64,000 bases of DNA from Bombella saccharophila (GTDB taxonomy: Bacteria; Pseudomonadota; Alphaproteobacteria; Acetobacterales; Acetobacteraceae). The stretch lies in assembly GCF_026385475.1 (NCBI RefSeq), contig NZ_JANIDW010000002.1:1-64000 (forward strand), read 5' to 3'. The position numbers and the translations under genes were made by a program. Below are positions 26,578 through 35,937 of this stretch, in pieces. A model generated the notes under the pieces. It saw only the letters and a program-made list of their open reading frames with translations, did no database searches and was not told where the DNA came from. Numbering within the stretch: the stretch's first letter is position 1; each line of letters begins with the position of its first letter.

Positions 26578-27505
26578 TAGCACAAACAAAAAAACCCAAA
26601 TCGGCGCGTTTGTGATCCTTGGCAGCGTGCTGCTTCTCTTCATCATCATGACATTTGGGCATTTAAGGCTTTTTTCTTCATCTAAAGATGTTGCTGTGGT
26701 GTTCCAAAACTCCATCTCCGGCCTCTCTGTAGGGGCACCGGTTAATTTTCGTGGTGTGAAGGTCGGCTCAGTAAAAAGCATTACCCTGCATTTCGATCCT
26801 GCGGACCGGAAAGCCTATATCCCTGTCATTATCACGTTGGAACCCGGACAAATGCACGTTGTCCGCGACGTACCGGGACAAACCCGTGTCAGCTTCCAAG
26901 AGATGATTGATAATGGTCTACGCGCTGGGTTAAATCTGCAAAGCCTTGTCACCGGGCAGTCCGATATTGAGCTTGATTTCGACAAATCTGTCCCTGCTGT
27001 TTTTCATCCTCGGATTACAGAGCTTCCTGAAATTCCCGTACGCTTATCGGCTATGGAGAAATTGAAAAACACGCTAGAGCAAATTCCTATCAAGGATATC
27101 AGCCAACATGCTGATACGGCTCTCCTATCCATTACCGCATTAAGCGAAACGCTCCGTCAGAAATTACCGCCTTTGATTGACCATGCTCAGGATACGGCCA
27201 TCGCCGCAACCGATACAATCAAGGACCTCCATACGCAGCTAGATGAAACGTTGCTGAAAATGAATCACCTCCTTGATGCTGGCACGAGTGAGCTAGACCA
27301 ACGTGGGACAGACCTGCATCTCACCCTCTCCTCAGCCACAAAAACGCTGAACGCCTTGCAGGATATCCTTTCAGAGCGTTCTGCCGACCGCGCCAATCTT
27401 GATGCCGCCTTGCGTGATATTGCTGTGACAGCGGCCTCGCTTCGCGGTTTTGCAAGCGATGTGGAACGTAACCCTCAACTTCTACTTATGGGACGTAAGC
27501 CATGA
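26570..27505 (+). CDS. MCE-domain substrate-binding protein (MlaD/PqiB-like)
   Basis: A 311-residue protein with an N-terminal membrane anchor (about residues 10-30), one MCE domain (about 40-120, SGLSVGAPVNFRGVKVGSV) and a long helical C-terminal region with many amphipathic turns (170-300). The helical tail is longer than in the other MlaD of this window and is like MCE proteins that form tunnels across the periplasm. It overlaps mlaF upstream and the lipoprotein gene downstream by a few bases, so all four genes are coupled. Confidence 0.88.
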   Translation: MSDSTNKKTQIGAFVILGSVLLLFIIMTFGHLRLFSSSKDVAVVFQNSISGLSVGAPVNFRGVKVGSVKSITLHFDPADRKAYIPVIITLEPGQMHVVRDVPGQTRVSFQEMIDNGLRAGLNLQSLVTGQSDIELDFDKSVPAVFHPRITELPEIPVRLSAMEKLKNTLEQIPIKDISQHADTALLSITALSETLRQKLPPLIDHAQDTAIAATDTIKDLHTQLDETLLKMNHLLDAGTSELDQRGTDLHLTLSSATKTLNALQDILSERSADRANLDAALRDIAVTAASLRGFASDVERNPQLLLMGRKP

Positions 27506-28092
27506 TGTTTCCTTTCCGTCGCACCGCTCTCGCCCTTTTAGGGGGCTGCGCTCTCCTTGCTGGCTGCTCTTCCCCTGCTTTGCGCCTCTATACATTGGGG
27601 ATTCCTGCTCATAGCGATAATAAGTCCTTCCAAGTATCTCCTCATGCGACCATCGTCGCCATCGACCGCGTCGTCATGCCTGATTATCTGGATTGCCAGG
27701 ACATCATCTCCCGTAATGGAGAGGAGATTCGCCGCAGCCCAAATGCACGATGGGTGACACGTCTCTCCCTTGGTGTGACCGACCTTATTACGAACGAGAT
27801 CGCTGCCACCCAACCGCATATGCTCTTTACCGATCAACCTTTGGTCAAAGCAGCAAATATGCGTGTGATTATCGCAATTTCAGAGTTTGATATTGATATA
27901 AATGGCCATGCTGTATTGAATGCTCATTGGGCTGTTGTCCCGCGTGATGCAGCAAAACCCATTGAACAAAATATTGTTCATCTCTCTACAGAGGGGCCAG
28001 CGAAAACAGATGCGGATGTCGCAGCCCTTATGCGCAACCTTGTCGTGCAACTGGCGGATCACATTTCCCGCTCTATCCCAACAACACCATAA
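27502..28092 (+). CDS. ABC-type transport auxiliary lipoprotein (PqiC/LetA-partner family)
   Basis: A 196-residue outer-membrane lipoprotein candidate. The lipobox LLAGC places the modified cysteine at residue 22, after a short hydrophobic signal. The rest matches the PqiC/DUF330 family (YTLGIPA, VAIDRVVMPDYLD). PqiC forms a ring at the outer membrane that meets MCE tunnels. It ends the mlaE-mlaF-MCE operon and overlaps the MCE gene by 4 bases, so the whole locus can run from inner to outer membrane. Confidence 0.85.
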   Translation: MMFPFRRTALALLGGCALLAGCSSPALRLYTLGIPAHSDNKSFQVSPHATIVAIDRVVMPDYLDCQDIISRNGEEIRRSPNARWVTRLSLGVTDLITNEIAATQPHMLFTDQPLVKAANMRVIIAISEFDIDINGHAVLNAHWAVVPRDAAKPIEQNIVHLSTEGPAKTDADVAALMRNLVVQLADHISRSIPTTP

Positions 28093-28192
28093 CAACCCTC
28101 GATCGTCCTTCTCCTGCACAAAAAGGAGGAGGGCGATGGCGTGTAGTCGCCCACCCTTACCAAAACAGACCATTTATCAAAAAGGAAAATCA

Positions 28193-28268
28193 TGGTGGAG
28201 CTAAGGGGATTCGAACCCCTGGCCTCCTCATTGCGAACGAGGCGCTCTCCCAACTGAGCTATAGCCCC
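28193..28268 (-). tRNA. tRNA-Ala (CGC)
   Basis: A complete 76-nt cloverleaf on the minus strand with encoded CCA. The acceptor GGGGCTA pairs with TAGCTCC (one G-U), discriminator A. The anticodon loop TTCGCAA gives anticodon CGC, reading GCG alanine codons. The D arm AGCTCAGTTGGGAGAGC and T arm GGTTCGAATCC are standard. Confidence 0.95.
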
Positions 28269-28404
28269 ATGATGTCTGCCCTCTAAACACCATGTAGGCT
28301 CTTACCTGTCAAGGTAAAAGAGGCTAAATAGCCACATCGCCAGCTTTGAGGAAATCTGCTAGGTGAGAGACACTTAGCTTGTAAAATCAGGAACACACCC
28401 CTTT

Positions 28405-28728
28405 ATGACTGCCGCTAATCTTTATATGTTTATCGTCAATCTTATTTTGATGGTGCTGGATATTTATACATGGATCATCCTTGCTTATTGCTTAGCCACC
28501 ATGGCAGTTGGCTTTGGTGTCATTGATATCCGCTCTAACAGTTTTATACAGGGCCTTGTTGAGATGCTAGCTCGGTTAGTAGAGCCTGTATTGCAGCCCA
28601 TTCGTAATATCCTACCTTCTACCGGGATGATGGATTTTTCACCTCTGATTTTATTACTCGCTATCCAATATGGGATCCCTTTTATCTTTAAAATTGTCTT
28701 CAAATTAGTCTTCTTAACACATGCCTAA
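28405..28728 (+). CDS. YggT family membrane protein
   Basis: A 107-residue protein with two membrane segments (about residues 10-35 and 80-105) around the family motif LVEPVLQPIRNILP. YggT/YlmG proteins occur near cell division and ProC genes and are linked to osmotic or division functions in other bacteria, but their biochemical role is not settled. The gene stands alone, divergent from tRNA-Ala and followed by a terminator. Confidence 0.8.
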   Translation: MTAANLYMFIVNLILMVLDIYTWIILAYCLATMAVGFGVIDIRSNSFIQGLVEMLARLVEPVLQPIRNILPSTGMMDFSPLILLLAIQYGIPFIFKIVFKLVFLTHA

Positions 28729-28736
28729 TACAAAAA

Positions 28737-28768
28737 CCCCCTCGTTTTATGTTAAACGGGGGGGCTTT
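28737..28768 (+). terminator. Intrinsic terminator after yggT-family gene
   Basis: The inverted repeat with arms CCCCCTCGTTT and AAACGGGGGG is followed by a short CTTT tract. It sits between the convergent YggT and outer-membrane protein genes. Confidence 0.65.
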
Positions 28769-28787
28769 CACCAATATCACCATGTCA

Positions 28788-29915
28788 TTAAAACACAGCG
28801 AACACCGCAACCTGTGGGGAAATAGAACGAGACGTATTATGCCCTGCCACCGGTAGAATCACACCAACGATTCCCCCAATGCTTGACGTCCAGTTATATT
28901 CAATCCCCGGGCCTACGTTAAACGCACCGGACCAACCTGTCCGATAATGGATATTTTTATTCGTATAACGGTTATATCCATTTACCGAATTAGACGTGGA
29001 CCAAACATGGTACAGGTCTAAAGCAAAGACCCATTTTTTTGTAATCCCTAGCTCTACAGAGCCACCTTCATTCCCATATGGGCCAGCATGGCCGCGGCCT
29101 GTGAAGCCTTTTTCTGTCCCATAGCTAGTAATGTTCCGCAGTTTTGTACTAGCCACGGGGTGACGCACCTGCGCCCAAAGACGCACACGCATCGCATGCT
29201 TAAAGAAAGGAAGCGCAAACTGGCTATGCACACCGTAACGCAACGCCCAAACACCTTGCCCCACACCCTCTGATGCATTGGAGAGGTTTTTATAATCCCC
29301 TGTTGGGGTATTCACACCAAAATAAAGCGTAATGGATGGCGTATAATGCGGCGTTAAACGATACTGAAACTCCACCGGAAGGTCATTAAACTTCAAACCG
29401 GAATGTTTTTGATGGTCACCCCAGCTATAGCTATAAGTCGGCAATAGATAGATCGACAGATGGTCGGTAATCCCATATTTTGCCAAGGAGAACTGACTAA
29501 TAGAGTGCTGTCCCCCCGCCCCTTTGCGGGTATTTAAGTGACCATTGGAGTCAAACGCACCAGCAGGTAAACCAGCTGCTACATACGGCTCCACCGCAAT
29601 CATCCCCGGGACAGGCAAAGCAGGAGAAGGGGAGTAAAGCGAGCCCGTATACCACTGCTCTGGCAATGGTTTAGAGGCTGGTTTTTCAGCACTCTCTGTA
29701 GCAAGTGGCTTTGGTGCAGCTACTTGCGCTGCTCCCCCAGAAGGTGCCGTTTGGGCTGTTTTGTCTGCTTTTTTAGCAGACTTCGTCTTTTCATCAGCCA
29801 TGGTGCCAACGCTAGTAGCCCCTGCTACATCTGCAGCATAAAGTTGTGCAGAGACACTATACGTGCCTGCCACGAGGCTGGAGAGAAGGGCTGCGTAACG
29901 CACGGACTTCTTCAT
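28788..29915 (-). CDS. Outer-membrane beta-barrel protein, putative transporter family
   Basis: A 375-residue exported protein: a signal peptide (residues 1-28, ending YAAD), an Ala/Lys/Pro-rich linker to about residue 85, then a region rich in alternating hydrophobic and aromatic residues ending in AVFAVF, a C-terminal phenylalanine typical of barrels inserted by BamA. It resembles the MetA-pathway/transporter-like outer-membrane family (PFAM-type phenol-degradation MetA), in which substrates are undefined. It has no partner gene here. Annotation as transporter is by family resemblance only. Confidence 0.65.
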   Translation of the reverse strand: MKKSVRYAALLSSLVAGTYSVSAQLYAADVAGATSVGTMADEKTKSAKKADKTAQTAPSGGAAQVAAPKPLATESAEKPASKPLPEQWYTGSLYSPSPALPVPGMIAVEPYVAAGLPAGAFDSNGHLNTRKGAGGQHSISQFSLAKYGITDHLSIYLLPTYSYSWGDHQKHSGLKFNDLPVEFQYRLTPHYTPSITLYFGVNTPTGDYKNLSNASEGVGQGVWALRYGVHSQFALPFFKHAMRVRLWAQVRHPVASTKLRNITSYGTEKGFTGRGHAGPYGNEGGSVELGITKKWVFALDLYHVWSTSNSVNGYNRYTNKNIHYRTGWSGAFNVGPGIEYNWTSSIGGIVGVILPVAGHNTSRSISPQVAVFAVF

Positions 29916-30092
29916 AGCGATGCACCATCAAAAATTGTTGATGCAAAAACATTACGACAGCAAAAAGATACTTTGCAATAGTGTAATGAGAAATATTTAT
30001 ATCTGAAACATATTCCATTTGTTTTATCTATGCCCTCTTAAAAAGAAGAACACACAGAATAACACACCGTAATATACTGTTTTTAAAAGATT

Positions 30093-31580
30093 CTAAGTGG
30101 CCGTTCCGCCGATGGTCAGCCCGCTCACTTTTATCATCGGCTGCCCCACACCAACAGGCACACCCTGCCCCGCCTTACCGCATGTCCCTATACCGGGGTC
30201 TAATGCCATCTCTGGCCCAATCATACTGATTTGCTGCATGACATCGGCACCACTACCAATCAAAGTAGCACCACGCACAGGGGCTGTAATGCGTCCCTCC
30301 TCAATCATATAAGCCTCTGACGCCGCAAAGACGAACTTGCCGGAGGTAATATCAACCTGCCCACCGCCAAAATTACGCGCATAAAGCCCTCTTTTGGTGG
30401 AGCGAATCATCTCCTCCTCCGAGGCCTGACCGCCTGCCATGATGGTATTGGTCATACGCGGCATAGGCGCATGCGCATAAGATTGACGCCGCCCATTGCC
30501 CGTAGGGGCAACACCCGTCAAACGAGCATTGAGCCGGTCCTGCATATAGCCTTGCAGAATGCCATCCTCAATCAACATAGTGCGTCTTGTCGGGGTGCCT
30601 TCATCATCCATCATTAACGACCCCCGGCGTTCTGGCAATGTCCCATCATCCAACACCGTAACGCCCGGCGCGGCAATGCGCTGGCCCACACAGCCGGAGA
30701 AAACGGATGTCCCTTTCCGGTTGAAATCCCCTTCCAACCCATGACCTACGGCCTCATGCAACAAAATACCAGGCCAGCCAGCCCCTAGCACCACGGGCAT
30801 CTCCCCCGCTGGGGCTGCAACGGCCTCCAGATTCACCAAAGCCTCCCGCAAGGCTTCTTGCGTCATCGCCTGCCAACAAGATGGTGCCATCAAACGGGCC
30901 AGCGCATAACGGCCCCCTTGGCCCATACGCCCACTTTCTCGCCGTCCTCCTTGCTCCACCATCACGGAAATATCCAACCGCACAAGCGGGCGAATATCCA
31001 CCAGCGGGCCAGTCTCCCCACGGCACAAAGCCTCAGGGCGAAGAATCCGTACGACCTGCCATTGCGTGTTCAATGTGGCATTTACTTGCACGACCCGGCT
31101 ATCTAGCCCACGGCCATACGCGTCAATCTCGCGCAATAAATCCGCCCGCTGGGCAAAGCGGCTCCCCTCTAGCGGATGCGTCCCGCTATACAAGGCTATT
31201 TCATGCCGTCTATCCACCCCTGATACAGTACCTTGCGGGGCAGAGTTGGTGGGTGGTAACGCCGCAACCTCTATATGACGGAACCCTTCTGCCGCGCGTT
31301 GTAACGAGTCCATCCCCAAAAGGTCCGAATGGGAAAAGAGGGTCTGACTCCCCACAACGCCACGCAACCCAAAACCAGAAGATTGCGTAAAGCCAACATT
31401 CCGCAATAGGCCATTCTCCAGCCCAAGCGTTTCATCCTCACGATATTCGAGAAACAATTCCCCATCATCCATGCCAGCAAGACTATGGGTGAGTTGTTTG
31501 TTCACGTCATCGTGATTCCATGAAAAACCATCATGAAAAAAGAGGGCATCGGATATTTGTAGGGGTGAGGCGTTAGACAT
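30093..31580 (-). CDS. tldD: Metalloprotease TldD
   Basis: A 495-residue zinc metallopeptidase of the TldD/PmbA family. The HExxxH metal site is H275-E276...H280 (LLHEAVGHGLEGDF), and the C-terminal half has the conserved GTCGKAGQGVPVGVGQP block. TldD acts as a heterodimer with TldE (PmbA), which is not encoded beside it, and processes small peptides and modified peptides. The ATG at 31580 has GGTGG upstream; the TTG at 31589 is less likely. It is divergent from glnA. Confidence 0.92.
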   Translation of the reverse strand: MSNASPLQISDALFFHDGFSWNHDDVNKQLTHSLAGMDDGELFLEYREDETLGLENGLLRNVGFTQSSGFGLRGVVGSQTLFSHSDLLGMDSLQRAAEGFRHIEVAALPPTNSAPQGTVSGVDRRHEIALYSGTHPLEGSRFAQRADLLREIDAYGRGLDSRVVQVNATLNTQWQVVRILRPEALCRGETGPLVDIRPLVRLDISVMVEQGGRRESGRMGQGGRYALARLMAPSCWQAMTQEALREALVNLEAVAAPAGEMPVVLGAGWPGILLHEAVGHGLEGDFNRKGTSVFSGCVGQRIAAPGVTVLDDGTLPERRGSLMMDDEGTPTRRTMLIEDGILQGYMQDRLNARLTGVAPTGNGRRQSYAHAPMPRMTNTIMAGGQASEEEMIRSTKRGLYARNFGGGQVDITSGKFVFAASEAYMIEEGRITAPVRGATLIGSGADVMQQISMIGPEMALDPGIGTCGKAGQGVPVGVGQPMIKVSGLTIGGTAT

Positions 31581-31738
31581 GACCACCAAATGGGCTTTTT
31601 AGCCTAGAATTGCAAATATTATAAAAAGTAGGAGCGAAATTGTCTCATAAAAGGAAGTTTATACGCAAACACTCGACAGAAGGCTCTTTGTCCCGTAATC
31701 GTTTTGGTATCAGTCCAAAATATGCGAGGCATGCAGCC

Positions 31739-33199
31739 ATGGCGAAAAAACCAGCATCCACTCCTTCCACACAACGCCCTTCCCCTCAAAAAGCCGCCAT
31801 CAAGCGTGTTTTTGAGCTGATTGAAGAGCATGGCATTGAGTTTGTCGACCTCCGCTTTACCGACACAAAAGGCAAATGGCAGCATACCACACAGACTGTC
31901 CGCACGATTGAGGAAGATAGTTTTACAGACGGCTTCATGTTTGATGGATCCTCCATCCAAGGGTGGAGAGCCATCAATGAATCCGACATGGTCCTTCTCC
32001 CCGACCCTGAGACCGCTGTGGTGGACCCTTTCTCCGCCCGCCCTCAGCTCATCCTCATCTGCGATATTATCGACCCAAAAACCAACGGCTATTACAACCG
32101 CGACCCACGCGCTACAGCCAAACAAGCGGAAGAATACCTCAAAAAAAGTGGCCTTGGGGATACCGCCTTCTTTGGCCCAGAGGCAGAGTTCTTCATCTTT
32201 GATAGTGTCCGCTTTGGTACGGGGGAGAATTACGGCTCCTACCACCTCGACAGCATCGAGGGGCCAGAAGCTTCCATGAAAGATTATCCTGAAGGGAATA
32301 TGGGCCATCGCCCTGCCCGTAAAGGCGGTTATTTCCCCGTCCCACCGGTTGATAGTGAAAGCGACCTACGCGCCGAAATGCTCGCCACAATGGGTGAGAT
32401 GGGCCTGCCGATTGAAAAACACCATCACGAAGTCGCCCGCAGCCAGCATGAATTAGGCACGGCTTTTGCAACACTTGTTAAATCTGCTGACTTTATGCAG
32501 ATTTACAAATATTGCGTGCATAATGTGGCTCATTCCTACGGCAAAACAGCAACCTTTATGCCAAAGCCTATCTATGGTGATAACGGCACAGGCATGCATG
32601 TTCATCAATCCGTTTGGAAGGATGGCAAGCCGCTTTTTGCTGGTAACCGCTATGCTGACCTCTCTGATGAAGCTTTGTATTACATCGGTGGGATTATCAA
32701 ACATGCCAAGGCTCTTAATGCCTTTACCAATCCTTCCACCAACTCTTACAAGCGTCTGATCCCGGGCTTTGAGGCCCCTGTGCTGCTGGCTTATTCCTCT
32801 GCTAACCGTTCGGCTTCTTGTCGTATCCCCCATGCAACGAGCCCCAAAGCAAAACGTGTGGAGGTTCGCTTCCCCGACCCAACAGCGAACCCTTACCTCG
32901 CCTTTAGTGCCATGCTGATGGCAGGCTTGGATGGTATCCGCAATAAAATCCATCCGGGTGAAGCGATGGATAAAGACCTCTACGAGCTTCCCCCTGAGGA
33001 GCTGAACATGATCCCAACGGTCTGCGGCTCCCTGCGTGAAGCTTTGGAAGCCTTGAAGACCGACCACGCCTTCTTGCTGGAAGGGGATGTCTTCACCAAG
33101 GATCAGATTGAGAGCTACATCACCCTCAAGATGCAGGATGTGTATCGCTTTGAGCATACACCTCACCCTGTTGAATTTGAGATGTATTACTCCGTCTAA
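31739..33199 (+). CDS. glnA: Type I glutamine synthetase
   Basis: A 486-residue dodecameric enzyme that makes glutamine from glutamate, ammonia and ATP. Key motifs are FDGSSIQGW, the metal site [12 protein letters not shown], the [16 protein letters not shown] catalytic block and NRSASCRIP. The adenylylation tyrosine is in [10 protein letters not shown], so activity is likely controlled by covalent AMP. I start at the ATG opening MAKKPAST; an upstream TTG would add 33 unconserved residues. The 15-residue N-terminal extension beyond the usual start is Ser/Thr/Pro-rich. No glnB (PII) gene precedes it. Confidence 0.95.
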   Translation: MAKKPASTPSTQRPSPQKAAIKRVFELIEEHGIEFVDLRFTDTKGKWQHTTQTVRTIEEDSFTDGFMFDGSSIQGWRAINESDMVLLPDPETAVVDPFSARPQLILICDIIDPKTNGYYNRDPRATAKQAEEYLKKSGLGDTAFFGPEAEFFIFDSVRFGTGENYGSYHLDSIEGPEASMKDYPEGNMGHRPARKGGYFPVPPVDSESDLRAEMLATMGEMGLPIEKHHHEVARSQHELGTAFATLVKSADFMQIYKYCVHNVAHSYGKTATFMPKPIYGDNGTGMHVHQSVWKDGKPLFAGNRYADLSDEALYYIGGIIKHAKALNAFTNPSTNSYKRLIPGFEAPVLLAYSSANRSASCRIPHATSPKAKRVEVRFPDPTANPYLAFSAMLMAGLDGIRNKIHPGEAMDKDLYELPPEELNMIPTVCGSLREALEALKTDHAFLLEGDVFTKDQIESYITLKMQDVYRFEHTPHPVEFEMYYSV

Positions 33200-33244
33200 T
33201 ATAACGGACGCACTGCTCTGCCCCCCCTGGCAGAGCAAGCTCAT

Positions 33245-33283
33245 AAAAAACCGCCCGCTCTATAACAGAACGGGCGGTTTTTT
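33245..33283. terminator. Bidirectional terminator between glnA and ROK kinase
   Basis: A 13-bp stem, AAAAAACCGCCCG and CGGGCGGTTTTTT, lies between the convergent glnA and ROK genes, with A- and T-tracts on both sides so it can stop both transcripts. Confidence 0.9.
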
Positions 33284-33316
33284 ATAAAATGACGCTGGTA
33301 CGTTTAGTCCGACTTA

Positions 33317-34270
33317 CTATGTATGCGTCACGCCGCTCTCACTCACATCCCACAGCCATGCCGCACCACGCACGCCAGAGCTATCGCCATGGCGGTTCTG
33401 CACAATCGGGGTTGTGCAAGGTGACGTGATAACATGACGTGGCAGCAATTTCGGCACACGCTCATAAATGCAGGCTAAGTTAGACACCCCACCACCCAAC
33501 ACAATCACATCTGGGTCTAGGAAGTTCACAGCCTGTGCGCAGGCCCGCGCAAAACGATCCATATAAAGGTCTAATGCGCGAATCGCGGCCTCATCACCAT
33601 TACGCGCGGCTTCCTCAATCCCATTAGGGGAGCGATTGCCTTCGCCTTTCCACTCCGCCCCAAGGACCGGGCCACAGAGATAACGCTCCTGACATCCCTC
33701 ATTCCCGCAGAAGCATTTCCGCATCGGGAAATCTTCTTGCTTAGCCCATGGCAGAGGAATATGGCCCCATTCCCCAGCAATATGATGCCGCCCGGGGAGA
33801 ATACGGCCATTAGCAACAATGCCTCCACCCATGCCGGTGCCGATAATAACACCCAACACCGTGGCATAGCCTTCCCCCGCACCATCGGCCGCTTCGGAAA
33901 GGGCAAAACAATTCGCATCATTTTCCACCCGCACAGGGCGGCCAAGGCTTTCCTCCACATCCCGCTTAAAGGGATGGTTGTTCAGCCATGTTGCGTTGGA
34001 GTTCCGTACAAGCCCTGTCTCTGGGGACATAGAGCCGGGGATACCAATGCCCAACGTGGAGGTTAGTTGCGTCCCCGTAATACGATGAGCAGGAACACAA
34101 CCAATCTGCTCATCCGCTTTACGGACTAAATCCCGGATGGCCTCAATGGCCTTATCATAGACACCAGGATTAGGGATACGCTCACGCAATACCTCCTGCC
34201 CCTTGCGGTCCAACGCCATGATCTCGATTTTTGTTCCACCAAAATCAATGCCTAAACGATAATCAGCCAT
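33317..34270 (-). CDS. ROK-family sugar kinase (fructokinase/mannokinase type)
   Basis: A 317-residue ATP-dependent sugar kinase. The phosphate-binding DFGGTKIE motif is at the N-terminus, and the ROK signature with the zinc site HIPLPW and CFCGNEGCQE is present. In acetic acid bacteria such kinases phosphorylate fructose or mannose for entry to the pentose phosphate route. The zinc cysteines and length suit the fructokinase (Mak) group, but glucose or N-acetylglucosamine kinase cannot be excluded. It is followed (transcript order) by the glnA-facing terminator; the monooxygenase-type gene lies upstream. Confidence 0.85.
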   Translation of the reverse strand: MADYRLGIDFGGTKIEIMALDRKGQEVLRERIPNPGVYDKAIEAIRDLVRKADEQIGCVPAHRITGTQLTSTLGIGIPGSMSPETGLVRNSNATWLNNHPFKRDVEESLGRPVRVENDANCFALSEAADGAGEGYATVLGVIIGTGMGGGIVANGRILPGRHHIAGEWGHIPLPWAKQEDFPMRKCFCGNEGCQERYLCGPVLGAEWKGEGNRSPNGIEEAARNGDEAAIRALDLYMDRFARACAQAVNFLDPDVIVLGGGVSNLACIYERVPKLLPRHVITSPCTTPIVQNRHGDSSGVRGAAWLWDVSESGVTHT

Positions 34271-34295
34271 TGAGTTACACTCCTTATTCTACCGC

Positions 34296-34598
34296 TTACG
34301 AGGCGGGATGCAGTGGCACCTGGCGAATAACTTCCAGCTCTGCACCATGTTCCTTGGCAAAATCCGCTAATGCGCCAAAATGATCAGTCGCAAGATGTGC
34401 CTCAAAGCCCTCTTGGCTGGCCCAAATCTCGCTCACAGTAAAGCGGCCTTCATTCTCAGCATCACGCGAAATTTCGTAACGCTTGCAAGCTTTCTCTTGC
34501 AGGGAGTGCTTCGCACATTCCTGCACGACTTTTTCCAACTCTGCCGCTTTGCCCTTAGCAATTGTCGCTAAGGCTAGAATATGAACAGCCTCGCTCAT
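34296..34598 (-). CDS. Antibiotic biosynthesis monooxygenase-domain protein (YgiN-like)
   Basis: A 100-residue protein with the dimeric ferredoxin-like ABM fold (VHILALATIAKGKAAELEKV, FTVSEIWASQEGFEAH). Family members include quinol monooxygenase YgiN and heme-degrading enzymes, but many have no known substrate. I start at the second methionine (MSEAVH); 5 residues upstream in frame are open. It lies 25 bases before the ROK kinase start and may share its transcript. Confidence 0.75.
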   Translation of the reverse strand: MSEAVHILALATIAKGKAAELEKVVQECAKHSLQEKACKRYEISRDAENEGRFTVSEIWASQEGFEAHLATDHFGALADFAKEHGAELEVIRQVPLHPAS

Positions 34599-34727
34599 CA
34601 CAACCCTCCTCAAACGTCTTACACCCTACACCTCACTATGTAGGGATACCTACAAAGCCTCACTCAAAAAAGACGTTCCGTAAAGCCCTATTAAGGAAGA
34701 GCGGCTATGTTTAATAGGCCGAGCCAA

Positions 34728-35870
34728 TCAACGCTCTGCAAAGGGGACAAAAGGCAGAGCCGCCACCGTGATAGGCTGCATAGTACCGTCATCCATCTTG
34801 GCAAAAATCTGACTATCCACCTCCGCATGAGCGGGTGTGACATAGCCCATGCCAATCATAACCCGCAATGTCGGGCTTAAACAGCTTGAGGTAACACGGC
34901 CAATACGGTCCTGCCCTTCAGCATCAGAGAAAATCTCCGCCCCATTGGGGAGGGATGTTTCATCACGCGGCTTCAGCCCTACACGCTGGCGATAAATCCC
35001 ATGCTCTAATTGCCCTGCAATGGTCTCCGCACCGGGGTAGCCTCCCGCGCGCTCACCACCGGGTCTGCGGCATTGTGCAATATTATTGGCAAGTGCGGCC
35101 TCTACCGGGGAGGTCGTTTTATCAATATCCGTCCCATAAAGGCATAACCCCGCCTCCAAACGTAACGTATTACGCGCGAGCATACCCGCTGGCTCCACCT
35201 CTGGATGCTCCAAAAGGCGGCGTGCAAAAACCTCTGCGAGATTTGCTGGCAGGCAAATATCAAACCCATCCATCCCCGTATAGCCAAAGCGCGCAACCGT
35301 GATGGTTCCATTCTCCCACGGCATATCGTGACAATCACGATAACGCATCTCACTAATAGCATTTACCCCTAGGACGCGCCCCAAAACATCGGCAGCCTCG
35401 GGGCCTTGTAGGCTCACCATCGCCCGGTCGAACTCACGGCTTACTTTGCAATCCTCACCAAGGACATTCTCAATATAATCCGCATTGCTTTCGCGATTAC
35501 GCCCGTTGAGGATCAATAAAAAATCTTCTTCTTGCCGGGAGATGACGAGGTCATCACGGATGCCGCCTTGATCTGTTGTGAGGAGACCATAAAGCATTCG
35601 GTTTTTTTCCAACCCTATAACATTGGTTGGCAAAAGCTGTTCTAAGGCCTCAGCCACGATGGCAAGATTCCCCTCCTTAGAGCGCACCCGCACTTGGCCT
35701 AAAAAGGAGATATCAAACAAACCAGCCTGTTTGCGCGTATGAAGATGCTCTACCTCAGCCCCGGAGGGATATTGTGCTGGCAATTCGTACCCATCAAACC
35801 CTTCCATCTGAGCTTTAAGCTCCTCATGGAGTGCCCGAAGGGGGCTAGGCTGTATTGTCTCATCCATCAT
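34728..35870 (-). CDS. gcvT: Glycine cleavage system aminomethyltransferase (T protein)
   Basis: A 380-residue tetrahydrofolate-dependent enzyme. It takes the aminomethyl group from the H protein and releases ammonia and 5,10-methylene-tetrahydrofolate. Conserved blocks include GLFDISFLGQVRV, TDQGGIRDDLVI, RFGYTGMDGFDI and LRLEAGLCLYG. I start at the ATG opening MMDETIQPS. The H and P genes (gcvH, gcvP) are not adjacent, which departs from the usual gcvTHP operon. panB lies upstream. Confidence 0.9.
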   Translation of the reverse strand: MMDETIQPSPLRALHEELKAQMEGFDGYELPAQYPSGAEVEHLHTRKQAGLFDISFLGQVRVRSKEGNLAIVAEALEQLLPTNVIGLEKNRMLYGLLTTDQGGIRDDLVISRQEEDFLLILNGRNRESNADYIENVLGEDCKVSREFDRAMVSLQGPEAADVLGRVLGVNAISEMRYRDCHDMPWENGTITVARFGYTGMDGFDICLPANLAEVFARRLLEHPEVEPAGMLARNTLRLEAGLCLYGTDIDKTTSPVEAALANNIAQCRRPGGERAGGYPGAETIAGQLEHGIYRQRVGLKPRDETSLPNGAEIFSDAEGQDRIGRVTSSCLSPTLRVMIGMGYVTPAHAEVDSQIFAKMDDGTMQPITVAALPFVPFAER

Positions 35871-35937
35871 GTCTATCTTTATTCCTGCAAGACAGGGAAA
35901 AACGGCACTTTGCCAGCTTCCCCCCTCTCTGACAATC

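Noticed and set aside
32453-33244. Minus-strand frame of 263 residues across glnA
   Set aside because: It is the opposite strand of glnA, whose motifs are intact; the product has no recognisable domain.
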